This document shows positions 51,901 through 64,000 of a stretch of 64,000 bases of DNA, one piece after another (position 1 is the stretch's first letter; each line of letters begins with the position of its first letter). The stretch is from Lethocerus indicus (lineage: Eukaryota; Arthropoda; Insecta; Hemiptera; Belostomatidae), in assembly GCA_019843655.1 (NCBI GenBank), contig JACDQD010000102.1, positions 4,907,501 through 4,971,500 on the forward strand, in the 5' to 3' direction. The notes below the pieces were generated by a model, which made no database searches, was not told where the DNA came from, and was given only the letters and a program-made list of their open reading frames with translations. Made by a program: the position numbers and the translations under genes.

Positions 51901-53759
51901 TTCTATTTTACTCCAGTCGAATTTCCGTTTTATTTAATCGGTGCCCGTCGGTGCGAGGTCCACCCCTCGGTTATTGGAGGGTCCAGACGAACTTTTCTGG
52001 AGGAAATGACCCCGGTTTAAAACATTAATGTAGAAAACAAGAGTTAACCCCCGCCATCATCTCTCGAGTTTCCCCATTTGCATAAATACCGACCAGCCCG
52101 ATGGGGAACCTTCGGCTCAAGTTTTCACTCCTTCCTTCCACTCAGGGGAATTTATCTTTTCTTACGAGGAATCATTTTCAATTCGTTAGGTTATTAAATT
52201 TTTATTGGCAGCAAATTTATATTTACATATTTTTTAATTGAAATGTAATAATTACAATAGGGAGTCTGTTATAGAATTTTTTAAGTTAGTTCCATAGAAT
52301 GATTAGCTAAATATTATAATTGATTGTTCAAACAGTGTACCACTTGTATAAACTGAAAACTATAGATTTTCGTGTGGTGCATATGTTCCAGAACTATTTG
52401 AATGGTTATATAAATCTGGAGTAGTTTAACGATTCTTCTGAGGTACCATAAATGGCTTGCAGAAACTTTTGTACAGAAGGTTCAAAAGCGTGCAATAGAC
52501 AGACCTAACTCAAATTAAACTTTGCGCGATACGAACACTCGTAAACTGTTATGTCGAGATATACTTGAATTAGACAAATAAAGTATATAACTTATCGCTC
52601 ATCAATCTTTAATCGTAAACTTAACGTTTTACGAACTTATCGTCTTTCCGAAGTTTAGGGCAGGACAAGCACTTATATGAGTTGAATTAGGGGGCACGTG
52701 TGTTTGGTTTCCATTAGGAAGGGTAGTAGTGGGGGCGGAGAAAACACTCGGTTTTATAGCGAGGGTCGTACCCTTCCTTCCATTCCCCCAGTCTGATTAA
52801 TATGAGACTCAACCCACACCCCTTTCCGTCTTCAGGTCTTGGGTTTCACTAAAATATTTCAAGTCCATTCAGTTCCAAGAATCGAAATTCTTGCCTAGAT
52901 TTCCCAGTAATATCTTTGTTGTATGAATTAATTTATTGTATTATATTGTAGAAAAATATAATACATTATGTAAAAAAATGCTGTTTGTATTGAAATATAA
53001 GCAACCTATCTTACCGGCACTTTAATCCATTCCACCGTCAATTACCCGCCATTCCGACCTTGGCCGTGTTAAAATTCAGTCGATGTTTTTTTTCGGGGCC
53101 ATAATTGCCGGAGGGCAACTTTGGATTGGGGGCGATAAGCCCGGATCACGTATTTCCCCTCGGGGATCTCGACGTCTCAGGGCCTGGAAGAGCCGCCGAT
53201 ATTCGGCTTAAATCGGTATTTCTTTCCCCGAGGTTTTCCCCGGGAGGTTTTGCCGGTCGGCAAAGAAGATAAGTGCGAGCGCGAGTTCTGGGGCGGGGGA
53301 GCCCCGTTGAGAATAGGCCGAGCGGCCGGGGCTAACACCGTCTGGCTAAAGTCCCGATTTCCGATCGATCCCCACAGCTTGAGAATCCTCACAGCTCCTC
53401 TTAACTTTGCCGGAACAGGTGGACGGTCGCATTTCTTATTAGGGACGGTGAAATAGGGCTTATTAGGGCTGATTATACGGTCAAATCAGCTTCCTAGGAT
53501 TGATTTAGCAGTCGAAAATAAGATTACCTGAAAAATAACACCGCTAGGAATAGGCCCTCGATCAGAAATACAATATAGAAGAGTAGGATACCGGACTTTT
53601 TACAATTTCTGTAAGGTTATTCATTTTTTATACTTATTTTTTTGTACTTCAATATTGGTAGGTGTACTTATATTTCTATAGTTATACTATACTTTGTAAT
53701 ATCATTGATGCTCAGAAATTCCTGTTCAGAGATGTAATTCTAGCATAAAATTAATTCTA
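48928..53759. other. Non-coding stretch
   Basis: No exon is supported. Patches of higher GC occur near 51.05-51.45 kb. A perfect 10-bp hairpin (tgtattatat/atataataca) lies at 52937-52965. GC-rich sequence at 53.05-53.45 kb has no identifiable product. Confidence 0.45.
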
Positions 53760-53813
53760 CAGCTTACTTATTTCTTCTATTTATTCCGCAAATAAGACAA
53801 TATATGGTCTTTT

Positions 53814-53850
53814 GCTAGACCGGTTTCGGCTTCTCCCTATCTTCAGTAGC
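53814..53850 (-). ncRNA. Hammerhead ribozyme relic with intact core, weakened stem II
   Basis: The minus strand reads GCUA, CUGAAGA, UAGGGAGAAGCC, GAAAC, CGGUC, UAGC. The conserved core boxes, the GUC triplet and the 4-bp closing stem are intact (base 7 of the core may vary). Stem II has lost two of its three pairs compared with the 30.6-kb copy. Cleavage, if any, should be weak. Confidence 0.65.
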
Positions 53851-53884
53851 AGTGTTATTGTAGTTAATTACATTTCCGCAGCAC

Positions 53885-54410
53885 CCTTAGAGGGCGCTAG
53901 TTTATCGGTACAAATGCACTCAACGAACTTTAGTTAAGTACATTTCCGCACCACACTAAAGGGGGCGCTAGTTTATCGGTGCAAATGCACTCAACGAACT
54001 TTAGTTAAGTACATTTCCGCACCACACTAAAGGGGGCGCTAGTTTATCGGTGCAAATGCACTCAACGAACTTTAGTTAAGTACATTTCCGCACCACACTA
54101 AAGGGGGCGCTAGTTTATCGGTGCAAATGCACTCAACGAACTTTAGTTAAGTACATTTCCGCACCACACTAAAGGGGGCGCTAGTTTATCGGTGCAAATG
54201 CACTCAACGAACTTTAGTTAAGTACATTTCCGCACCACCCTCAGAGGGCTCTAGTTTATTGGTGCAAATGCACTCAACGAACTTTAGTTAAGTACATTTC
54301 CGCACCACACTAAAGGGGGCGCTAGTTTATCGGTGCAAGTGCATCCAACGAACTTTAGTTAAGTACATTTCCGCACCACCCTCAGAGGGGCGCTGGTTAA
54401 TCTATATCTG
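53885..54410 (-). repeat. Minisatellite, seven 70-71 bp units (inverted relative to 23.1 kb)
   Basis: The anchor gctag ends at 53900, 53971, 54042, 54113, 54184, 54254 and 54325, with a final variant gctgg at 54395. The first four or five units are nearly identical, implying recent amplification or gene conversion within the array; the units nearest 54.25-54.40 kb vary more. The sequence is the reverse complement of the 23.1-23.7 kb units. Confidence 0.95.
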
Positions 54411-54575
54411 ATAATTTTTATTTAAAGAGAAAGCAAAACTTTCAAAGACAAATAAAAAGTTAAAATTGTAAGATAAAAATAAAAAAAATGTACTTAACTA
54501 AAGTTCATTAACTGTATTCTAACCCCTAGCAGACCACAAAAGAGGTATTCAAAACTAAGAAAATATATTTTTTTA

Positions 54576-57500
54576 ACTGTCCTGTGTTTTATGTAATCCA
54601 TATAGGATATAAATGCCTTTACTTTTGCATTGAGATTGATAATAACATGTTACAATGAACAAATTTTTGTCATGTATCCCAATACTGGAGTGTACTTCAT
54701 TTTACTGATTTCTCGAACACAAACGCCTCTCACTCCGGATGTTTATGCGGCCGTTGTTTCTTCATAACAAATTGGATGGAGGTGGAATGTCGGGTGGTGG
54801 AAAATTCGATTTCTCCGAATTGTGAGGCTGGCGAAAGGAGGGGCGGCGGCTCCCGTAGCTCTCCCAACACAGTTTTTCACTCCGGTTCCGAATTTCCTGG
54901 GACTTTTCTCGGGATGACTTCAGCGAAGAATAGCCCGGGCTTAAGTTCCCCCGGGAAGTGACTACACCCCGAGGGCCCCCAAACAACGCACCGCCCACTG
55001 ATTACAGCTCTTCTTCCCAACCGCAATCTCTTTCACCTCAATACCTATCGTGTCAATGCACAGGCGTATGTACTAACTACGGCAAATTACTGGTCAACGA
55101 ATCATTCTTACGGTTTGTTTTTCGGTACACTTTATTTCAGGTGAGATGAGGTGGATAGTGATAACAGATGAGACGTTTGCGGGCTTGTCAAATGTATATC
55201 CCAAGAGCGAGAGGATATGTTCTCGTGAAAAAAAATCAGAGTCCAGTTAAATCTCCAAAATGTTTCTAAACTGCCAGTAAATTGGTAATATTATTTCATT
55301 ACTACGTCGGTGTATTACACGTCTAATGTTACTGATGATACCGCATAAGACTAACTAAGAGTGTTGCTCAAAGGTGTAGATATTCTTGCCTTTGAGACGG
55401 AAATGTAAGAGCGGTGGGGGTCTGTTTTTTTTTTTCGGCTTTGGCCAATGGGTTAGTGGTCTAGGCCGTCGTCAAGTCGTTATACGGGCCGGGAGTTTTT
55501 ATCGGGTGAAGTTGTTTTTGTTTGTGCCGACGAAGCAGCAGCGCCCATTGTCGCTCCCCGCGGAGCTCACCTGACGAATATTTCAAAGCCGGTACCCCTC
55601 CCTCGCCCCAACGCAGAATCGATGCCCTCCACCCACCGCGTACCACCGACGAAAAATAACCGGGGAACGCAGCTTTTCCTTTTGAAAAGCTTTTGAGCCG
55701 AACGCGTTGTAACGGCGAGAAGGCCTCCCCACCCCAGCTGCGCCGCGTCGTTCTCCCAATTTTCGTTACCTCTTTGTATCCCGTGCACCTCGTTCCCTTT
55801 TAGACACATTTATCGCCGGGAAACATAACTAATTAAAAAGAAACGCTTGAAATACCACTCGGCCGATTTCCCTTTACGGAGTGTCGACGTAGTGGCGAAA
55901 TCGTTGTAGTTCTAGATAAAACTGTAAAAAATTTCTAATGAGTTATACGGGGGACTGCGAGGGCTATCAAAGGTATCATCACTCGCGTTTTGGGTCATTC
56001 ATAGACGGGGTTCGGTATAAAGCCGTTTTCAGTACCTAAATACTGGGGTTAGTGAGGAAATAAATTACAATTTTATTGCACGGAACAATAAATGTTATAT
56101 AAACTAAACATTTGAATCCGCTTATTTGGGTAATTATCGGTGTCAAATAATGTTTTCGTTTTCATACATTGATTATCTTACATTCAATGTTGGTGGGAAT
56201 TTAAGGAGCCTAGTTATCCCATCAGCGTCCCCGGTAAACGTTTCTTTTATTTCCTAACAAACCCTGTATTTGTCATTCATGTAACTGCAAATATCTTTCC
56301 CAAAAGTATTTTGGAAAATAAATCAAATAACGAAAATTATTTCATTATTAGATTAAGCCCATTAATAACCTGGACGTGCTAACAGGAATCAGAAATACCA
56401 TACATCAAACTACAATTGAGTTATAACTCTTCTTTTTTAAATTAATTAAATATATTCGAAAGTAAAAATAATGCTCGGTGATTTAGTAACAAAAGCGGAA
56501 TATGTTTCAACTCCAACTTCTATGTAATAACAAGCAATACCTAGATTATTGGCAAGATTAATCACAAACATGGCTGGTTCCCGCATATCGTCCCGAGGAT
56601 TTCAGTCTAGATGATGATATACATCCTGGCTGCGAGCACAAACAGAAAAGCCTTTTGTGATAGCGTTAAATATGAGACCAATTTGCAGTAACGACGACAT
56701 TTCTGCCCCACCAATTTCTCTCCAATTCCTCCTGGGAGGAGAATTTTCGCTAGAGATCCACTCCTGTCCCGGGACCTAGACCCCTGTAATGGATTACAAA
56801 TTGGATAAAAATGACATCGAATCTCTCCGAAACGAAGCACTCTAGGGGCGCTCTGATCCTTGTCTTCTCCCTTCCGGCCCTAATCACCTGCACAATCACA
56901 ATACGCCCTTTGTTATTCCTTTAAGAAGGAATAACCAGGACCGAAGAAATAACGACCTTATCCAAGCGGTAATAGTTGAATAACATAACCATTTAGGTCC
57001 TACATACATTTCTGTATAAATCAACAACTGTATTATTCTTTTTAAATGATGCATTTTCAAAATTTCGTCGAAACCGTCAGAAAGCAATATGGATAACAGA
57101 ATGATTTTCTTACCGACATAGCTATTGAGCAGCTTATGATACTTAAGAATAACAGAATAATAATATTATCACCAGTATGATTTTTAGTATAGACTACGTT
57201 CGGCATGTAGTAGTCTTCAATAGCGTCCTGTTTGTGATCATATTTTAACTTTCAATTAGATTCGTTTAATAATTGGAGCAACTGGAAGAAATTTTACGAC
57301 TCCGAAAACAATGTCATAAGAAAAAAAAATGAAATGTTTGAAACTCCCGAATATAAGTAAAAGTTTTGATAACGTTCTATGTAACGATGAAACATTTTCA
57401 AAGACCAGGTGCCCTCAACACGGCTCTTTAAAGCGAACATCTGGTAATTCTATAATAACTGGTAACCCGTCAGTTCGGTAATCGAAGTATTCCTTTGTGA

Positions 57501-59740
57501 AATTTATTTGAAGTATATGTTAGCCCTCTTGAACAGGAAATCCGGGCGGACAATAAGGGCAACGTCGAATTGTGTTCGGTGATGGAAGGGCTTTTGAGTC
57601 GAGCACGCGACTCACCGGAGGCGTTTACCCAGAAAACATTTTTCCCGATGAAATATACACGGCATCCGCCCACTTTTCCCGTTCCCAGCCCCTCGCCGAA
57701 CCGCCAACCCCTCTAGAACCCCGATTTATACTTTAATTTTACCGGTTTGTAAACGTCGGTGGGCATCATTTATTTCAACTTCCACCGACGCTTATATTAG
57801 CCGAATCCTATTTCGGTAAATTAGAAATTCGGATCCTTCGTTAAACTGTTGGACAGTATCCAAACCTATACCCCGGGAGCGTAATAAGAAAACCGGCAGT
57901 GGCTTAATAACGGGTTTTCAAATAGCATAAATCACTTCCTCCTCCGACAGGCCTCGATCGAATTATATTTCAGAGAAACCGCCTAAATTTACATGATACT
58001 ATCAAATCAATGTACTTTGACAATAACTCCTCCGTAGAAATATATCGCGTTTTAGGAATCGACGCGAAGAAATTCAGTAGAAAAATAGTCCTTACGTAAT
58101 AGAGACCAAAAGAGGGAGAAATCCATAAATTTAAACGCCTCGTACGTTTTCTTCTCTGAACCGTATATCCTATCCCAGGATTCAATAATCCTTTACATTT
58201 TCTGTATCGGAATTAATGACAAAATAAAAATAAAAAATACATAAAAACAAAATTAATATCGTGTGGCCGAATGATATTTGTTTAACTTGTGCTCTGCTAC
58301 CCTCTAGGACAGTATTGTTCAAGCCGATACAATTCCCCTTGTCCCTATTGTAGAAATTCATTTTTTTGTCAAATAAAACTAATAAATATTACAGTAATGG
58401 TAAAGTATAATTAACTGGCTCTATTCACTGAGTCTGAGTTCAACATATAATTACACTTTTCACTTATGTAAGCAACAAAGAAACTCTGTAAATTAAATGA
58501 ATTTTCAGTGGGAACTAGATTAATTTCTGATTGTAGTATATTAATTCGTGTATACGATATGAACGTAGAAATATAAAAACATATATAAAAGACCTTTTGA
58601 AATTCCATATAACTGAAAACGGAATATTTTTATTTTACCTTTATGAAAAGAATAACAAAGGCAAAGAGTGAATAAAGTACAAAAATTCCTTTCATAAAAT
58701 GGGCTTGTCCGCGCGATTTTCAGTCAGATAATACTTTGGATAAAGCATCGATTTCTGTACACTCCCGCAGAAATATAATAGAATAGCCACTACATATATT
58801 TAATGAAATTGCATCGTTATGCTTTCATTTTGGCTGCTTGTCTGTAGAGATATCGGTGGAAATTAATGCTACCGGAGGCTGTGTTTACTCTAAAATAATT
58901 TTCCGTTTAAATAACCATAATAATCGTTCCGGATAAAGGGGTCGAGTACATTTTTGTTATCAGTCTCTAAATATGAGGGCGCATCGGCAGCGGCCAAAGC
59001 GTAAGTGCCAGTTAGGACGGCCCCGTTACTGATTTAACCGTTAAGATAACAGTGAAAATGTGCGAACAGATAGAGGTGGCTAGCTCGCCCATCATAGTAC
59101 TCTCAATGGTCTCGTCCCATACACATCCTTATATATACCCCCTGTTGGGATATCCTCATACCCCATATCATGGGATTATCTAACGGAAATGAGTAAAGTA
59201 ACATATGTATAACATTAGGAGGTTCTGACATAAACGATAATTATTTTCAGTTATACTAAAAAGAATTTGCGCTGATATATTTTCAATCTATTTCTAGCTG
59301 AGTGAGATAGACGGGACCGGTTCCCGGATCGTTTCTAGACCGGCTTCAAACTCTCCGGTTATTGAAAGGCGGTTGTAATGAAAGCTGTCAGCACGTCAGT
59401 TCGACCGGAAATCATTTCGATCTTTTCCCTCGGATGAACATTTTCAGAAGGGAAAAAAGGGACGTTCCATGTAAATCTGATTCTGACTACACCGTGAGCA
59501 GTTGACTGACAGTTTGGAGCGGGCTGTTTGTAAAGATAGCTCGTCAGTGCATGCACGGGGGCATAGATCAATTTTCGTTAATATATATGAGTTAATGCAT
59601 ATAAAACAAACTCATAAATGTTTCTGATGTCATAATAAACAGAGTTTAAATCATTTGGAATTGGAAATATCTCACCGTTTAAATTGTTAATTTGTATCTC
59701 AATGAAATTAAATTACGATGGTTTCAAGAAGCCGCTATCC
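54576..59740. other. Non-coding stretch
   Basis: No exon or repeat is supported. A GC-rich patch at 55.4-55.8 kb is open on both strands without a recognisable product. A consensus donor-like site (AAAGC|GTAAGTG, 59001) has a short ATG-led frame upstream but no other support. Confidence 0.45.
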
Positions 59741-59777
59741 TGATGAATCTTTCAGCCCTATGAACCGCGGTTCATCA
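59741..59777. repeat. Palindrome within a 7-bp inverted repeat
   Basis: atgaaccgcggttcat (59760-59775) is a perfect 16-bp palindrome. tgatgaa (59741-59747) is also the complement of ttcatca (59771-59777). The left part reads CUGAUGA and the inner part GAACCGCGG, recalling a Penelope-type hammerhead with GAAC in place of GAAA; as it stands it is not a valid ribozyme. Confidence 0.6.
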
Positions 59778-62700
59778 TGTTCTTCTTATTAGAGTTTCGA
59801 ATGGAACATTACTGGCGGAACCTTGGCCGAATGTATACTTTAAATTATTAACACGTATAGTTGAGCCCGAAGTCGCAGAAGGCCGGGGTCGGAGTAGAGA
59901 TGCGCGTGGCGGGTGTAGCGTCGTCTCTGGAATATTTTATTAACGCGAAGAAAAGGCCTGATTTATTGGGGGCCGCGGGCCGCAATGTATCATCGGTCCG
60001 GGTTTTAAGCCGTCCCGCCCGTTATCGTTTACACTTCTGACCTACTGACAGTGATGATGCACCGCCAAAAGGCAAATCCATCAGGCGCCCCAACCCAGCC
60101 TCTGAGCAATACAGCTTTATCATATTCCCGACGGTAACCGAACACAGTCGTTCGGGGAATCTAATCGTTGAATTATAAGTGGGACAGAACGATATTAACG
60201 TGTCACTTCAAATGTATAAGCCGGGAGATCGCTTGATTTCTCCATTTATCACTGTCACAAGTTTTTTAAAATGAACTCGTCAGTATTCCACTCGACTCAG
60301 GGTGGAATAATGGGTACGATTTAAAAGGCTTTTCTCCGGGAAGGAACCCTGAAATTATCTAAACGTATTTGTCATTTATGAATAATAAATAATAATAAGA
60401 ATTAGCAACGATAAAAATATTTCCTTAGTAATATTGATACATTGGTATGGATGAAGGTGTAATATTACACTTCTAGCCTGATATAAGGCACCTCTACATT
60501 ATTTGATGTTTTTCATTAACATGTTTTATAAACAGGTTAATGCCGGAACCCCGGGGAACGTACCAAGAGGAAGGTTGTTCGATTCCATAAGAGATACCTG
60601 TATCAAGTTATTGGTTAATATTTGCATAATCTGAATAATAGATTTGAAAATTATTTACCTGTTTAGTCTTAATACTCCGTAATTTCATTTTAGAATGGTT
60701 GAGACTACAGAAGAACCCGAGGTAATTGTTGGCCCTAACTTTTCTTGAAGAATTGCGAAAAGGCATTGAGGATCGTAATCGCTTCCCATTTTCCTGACAA
60801 ATAACACCAATTCTTTTGAAAACTGAAGCCGTTATTTTTCTTTCCTAAAAACTGCCTCCCGTCCGAAGTACTATTCAAGATGTTCAACGTAGTGAACTTC
60901 AGGCTAGCTCAGTTCGAGCTTTAATTCGGTCCTTTATATCGTACTGCATTTTTAATAAAAATTGACCAATCGCGCAGAGTATTTATTTCATTAGTTTATT
61001 ACCTTAAAAGACCCTCCCCTACAAAGTGCGACCCTCCCATGATGCATGTGGAGAAATGCCCTTTGGAGTGGAACAAGAAGAAATTTAGTGAGGATTTGGA
61101 CATGACCGCCAGTAGGGTTCTGGCAAGATGCAGATTGAATAACTCTTCATGTAATTGTAATCAGTATAAACGCGATATTATCTGCTGATATATTCTTCAG
61201 TTCTTCTGATTGCCTGGAGTGCGGATTTTTTTTTGTTACTGTTCTGTGTTATGAAACCTTTTACAGATTTGAGAGCCAGGTGTTCAATCGGCTCTCCTAG
61301 ATTTGTTCCACGCGCCAATAGCCAATAGGCAGACCGGTTTGGAAAAAAAACAATCCCACAGATTTCGTTAATCTCGTTTCGACGTTACGACACCAGCTTA
61401 TTTGGAGTAGAATGGAGGGACACCGCCTTAAGGCCGATTTATCGCTGGCGTCTTACCTATCCGGATTCGATAGGGGGAGTAGGAAGGGCGAGAATAAGGG
61501 AGGATAAGGAGATGGGAGAGAATTCGGGGTTTAAAAGTGTGATGCAGAAATAATAAGGGCGGGCTCTTCCCGTCCAGCCGCACTGCCAACTCCGATAAAT
61601 TACGAATTCGAGCCCGTTAATTCTTCACGGCGGGCCGACCATTTGTAGACATTTATCACCGAAGCTGCGGCGAGCCATTTTACGGGGTAAAAATTCAAAG
61701 TTCTCCGCCGGAGCTCTTTTTATTCTTAAGAAAGCCCAGAGGGGCGAAGGATAATCATGGGCTCGGGTATACCTACAGTAGGAGAAGTTCGAAAAATCAA
61801 GAGTATTAAAATAAAATCCATTCGATTTATACAATTCAGGAGTATAATGTCTGAATCAGTATAATGATTCGTGTTTTTTTACCTGATGAATGATATTAAC
61901 ATACCTTATATTGAGACACATCTAGGATGCTTGGACTTGTAGATAATGTTAACTGACGAACTAAATTTGTAGCCAAATTCCCTCACGCTAGTAGTTAGTA
62001 GTAGGCCAGTAGCAGCGCTGTTAAATATTTAACATTTTTAATATTTAAATATTTTAATGAAAGAAATTGTAAAAATGCAGTAAATGTCCAACGCCCTTTT
62101 GAAATTATTAAAAAATATTATCAAAAGAAAATTTATATTAAGCTAAAAAGGAAACGAGGTACACGATTTCGTGGGGCTTAACCGGTAGTAGAAAATTATA
62201 AGGAGGGAAAACGGCGTGCAATAAGTGAAAAAGGTAACGACAATAAGCAGTGTGCTTAATGAAGACAAAATGTAGAGAGTTTTAGGCCTGCACAAAAAAA
62301 AGATAAAACCTTGCTGAGGGGACCATCATCCCACTTTAATTAACTCGGATTAAAGTGACTGGGCCAGACGTTGTTTAGAGATTAGACTTCCTAGTCTAAA
62401 AATTATTTTTTTCTGGCCGTTTCGGTCTTAAATAAGTCCTCACAGTCATAAATTAAAAACGCGCTTGAAATGCATCGCATGTTGCTATTTCCTAGTTAAA
62501 ATCGTCTACTTGGTCCCAATATGAGACGGTAATTCCTTCTCCTCGGTAACTATTAATTTCTATCGATTTGAACAGTTTGTATACCTACAACACACCTACA
62601 AGATATACATATTTTAGGATGTTTACTTCGTTGATTTTCTTATATTGTCCGCAAATTTATGAGTGATTTATTTCCATAGATTTGTGCAGAAAATAAAAAT

Positions 62701-64000
62701 CATAAAAGGATAACAATGGCCCAGGAAAAACAGGTACAGAAAAAAATATTCCTGAATAACCTGATGTGAGACCAACTGGAAAAAAATCAGAAAAAACCTA
62801 ATCAGCCCGAAATTCGCTGCATTAAATTTAAGCATAATTAAATTTGAAAATGTCATAATAACTAATGCTGAGAGAGTAAATTTGGTTAAAGTGCAGTAAA
62901 TTTTGGATGGAAAAGCTGCTTACACTGGCCTTATCAGAGCGCTATATATTCATCGCTCTATCGAACCACCCCCAAGACTTAGTTTACTTCTCGTTTTCAT
63001 ATTCGAGACGTCCTGTTCATTTGAATGATGTATGTTTCGGTTAAAATTAACCGATCGTTACACATCACCTTACCCTAGTAAAGTGTTAATATTTAGAAAT
63101 TCGGTAGGAAGGAACCGAATAAGAACCAAATTATAGTAGGTAGTAGGTGTAGATCTGAGTACATATTTACAAAAATACATATATGTAATTATTTATTTAT
63201 GTGCATACTATTGTCAGACTAGTAATGCCGCGAAATAATTCTTTATGCTTAGCCGAAGAAACAACAATTAAACGTGATTTTCGTTATAAGATCATTATAA
63301 CTGAACTTAGTTTTTCTAATAATGGTTACGGTTAATCGATCGGAAGTTCTTTCAGGTATATTATCCGGTCAGAATCTAGGGATTTTTAAGCGTATTTACC
63401 AAGCTCTTACCCCAAACAAAATGCCGTAACAAAAAAAATTCTGAAAAGCGGGCCGAAACTCCAATTAAGCCGATCTCCGTTTCATCTATCGTTGGTTTGG
63501 GAGGGGGTTCGGCTCCTCGAAATTAATTAACAAAGTTTTCATAAAACATCGGCCATAAGTTGGGCCCTCCTTGAACGAGTTTATCTCGTGTAGCCGGCCG
63601 GGGTTATCCGAGCACAGCGCCTCTCCTCCCCGATAGGTTATTCGGATAGGAGTTCTCTCTGCGAAACTCGTTAAATATTTATACCCCAAGTTTTCTTTCG
63701 AGTCGGCAGGGGGCTCCGCGGAGGCTCCCATAATGTCCCGTTATATTTTATTGAGCTCATTTTTTTTCCGACGGAGCAAACCCTCCCCCCCCCACCCCAT
63801 CCAGCACCGTTCGGCGTTGAGGAGCTCCGATAAGTCTACGATATTCAACCCGCCGTACGTTCAACGGTTAAGAAAAAAAAAACAGTTTGCAAATAATTTG
63901 GTTCCACCGTCATAACTTTCTGGATAGTTCGAGAGTCATGTTTACACGACCGAATCGAGGGAGGATCAATTTCAAGTTTTTTGCCGATATTTCGTATACA
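59778..64000. other. Non-coding stretch to the window end
   Basis: No gene is supported. At 60694-60721 a 28-nt segment lies between an acceptor-like ttcattttag and a donor-like GTAATT, too short to judge. AT-rich palindromes occur near 62.02-62.06 kb. GC-rich sequence at 63.45-63.85 kb has no identifiable product. Confidence 0.45.

Larger units (their letters stand above)
53800..54575 (-). mobile_element. Inverted copy of the hammerhead/minisatellite element
   Basis: Read on the minus strand, this holds the lead atatagattaac, seven 70-71 bp repeats, ctagcgccct, a short link, the ribozyme 37-mer and caaaagacca, the same order as at 23.1-23.9 kb. Unlike that copy, the palindrome block between array and ribozyme is absent. 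On the right, 54487-54575 carries tgtacttaactaaagttc and the end block agcagaccacaaaagaggta in plus orientation, so the locus ends head-to-head, as at 30.5 kb. Confidence 0.75.

Noticed and set aside
58966..59000. ATG-led short frame ending at a GTAAGTG donor-like site
   Set aside because: Only about nine codons, no promoter evidence and no downstream exon in phase could be identified.
60572..60590. B-box-like ttgttcgattcca
   Set aside because: Mismatched consensus and no tRNA fold upstream.
60694..60721. 28-nt microexon-like segment between ttcattttag and GTAATT
   Set aside because: It is too short to judge coding, open in two frames, has a non-consensus donor and no partner exons.

Overview
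The window looks like nuclear DNA from an arthropod, most likely an insect. It is AT-rich with scattered GC-rich islands. Splice-like exon edges are rare, and there are (AT)n microsatellites, retroposed tails with target-site duplications, and relics of repeats carrying hammerhead-type ribozymes. There are no bacterial operons, rRNA genes, intact tRNA genes or CRISPR arrays. Nearly all long open frames are unrecognisable, often lack an ATG and look like chance, so most of the 64 kb reads as intron or intergenic sequence. The exact taxon cannot be fixed from sequence alone.

Left part (1-10 kb): the best coding feature is a plus-strand terminal exon at 3937-4082. It encodes a membrane-spanning segment and a short basic tail. 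An in-frame 18-codon extension follows its UGA stop and could be a readthrough product. A roughly 70-bp poly-A-tailed retroposed element with a 14-bp target duplication lies just upstream in the intron, and a second copy lies near 10.6 kb.

Middle (10-45 kb): this is mostly non-coding. Its main content is a repeat family that combines a 70-71 bp minisatellite with a 37-nt hammerhead ribozyme module. The minisatellite plus hammerhead copy is at 23.1-23.9 kb, a divergent hammerhead relic is at 25.85 kb, and a fold-back copy with the best preserved ribozyme is at 30.5-30.8 kb. A related end fragment is at 9.6 kb.

Right part (45-64 kb): a candidate small minus-strand gene starts at 48190 with a basic nuclear-localisation-like run. 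Its first exon ends in a consensus donor, and two downstream candidate terminal exons (47478-47300 and 46871-46606) both fit its splice phase, suggesting alternative 3' ends. A plus-strand 78-nt exon-like segment with both splice sites lies at 46066-46143. A second minisatellite plus hammerhead copy, in inverted orientation, fills 53.8-54.6 kb. The remaining 54.6-64 kb has no gene I can support.
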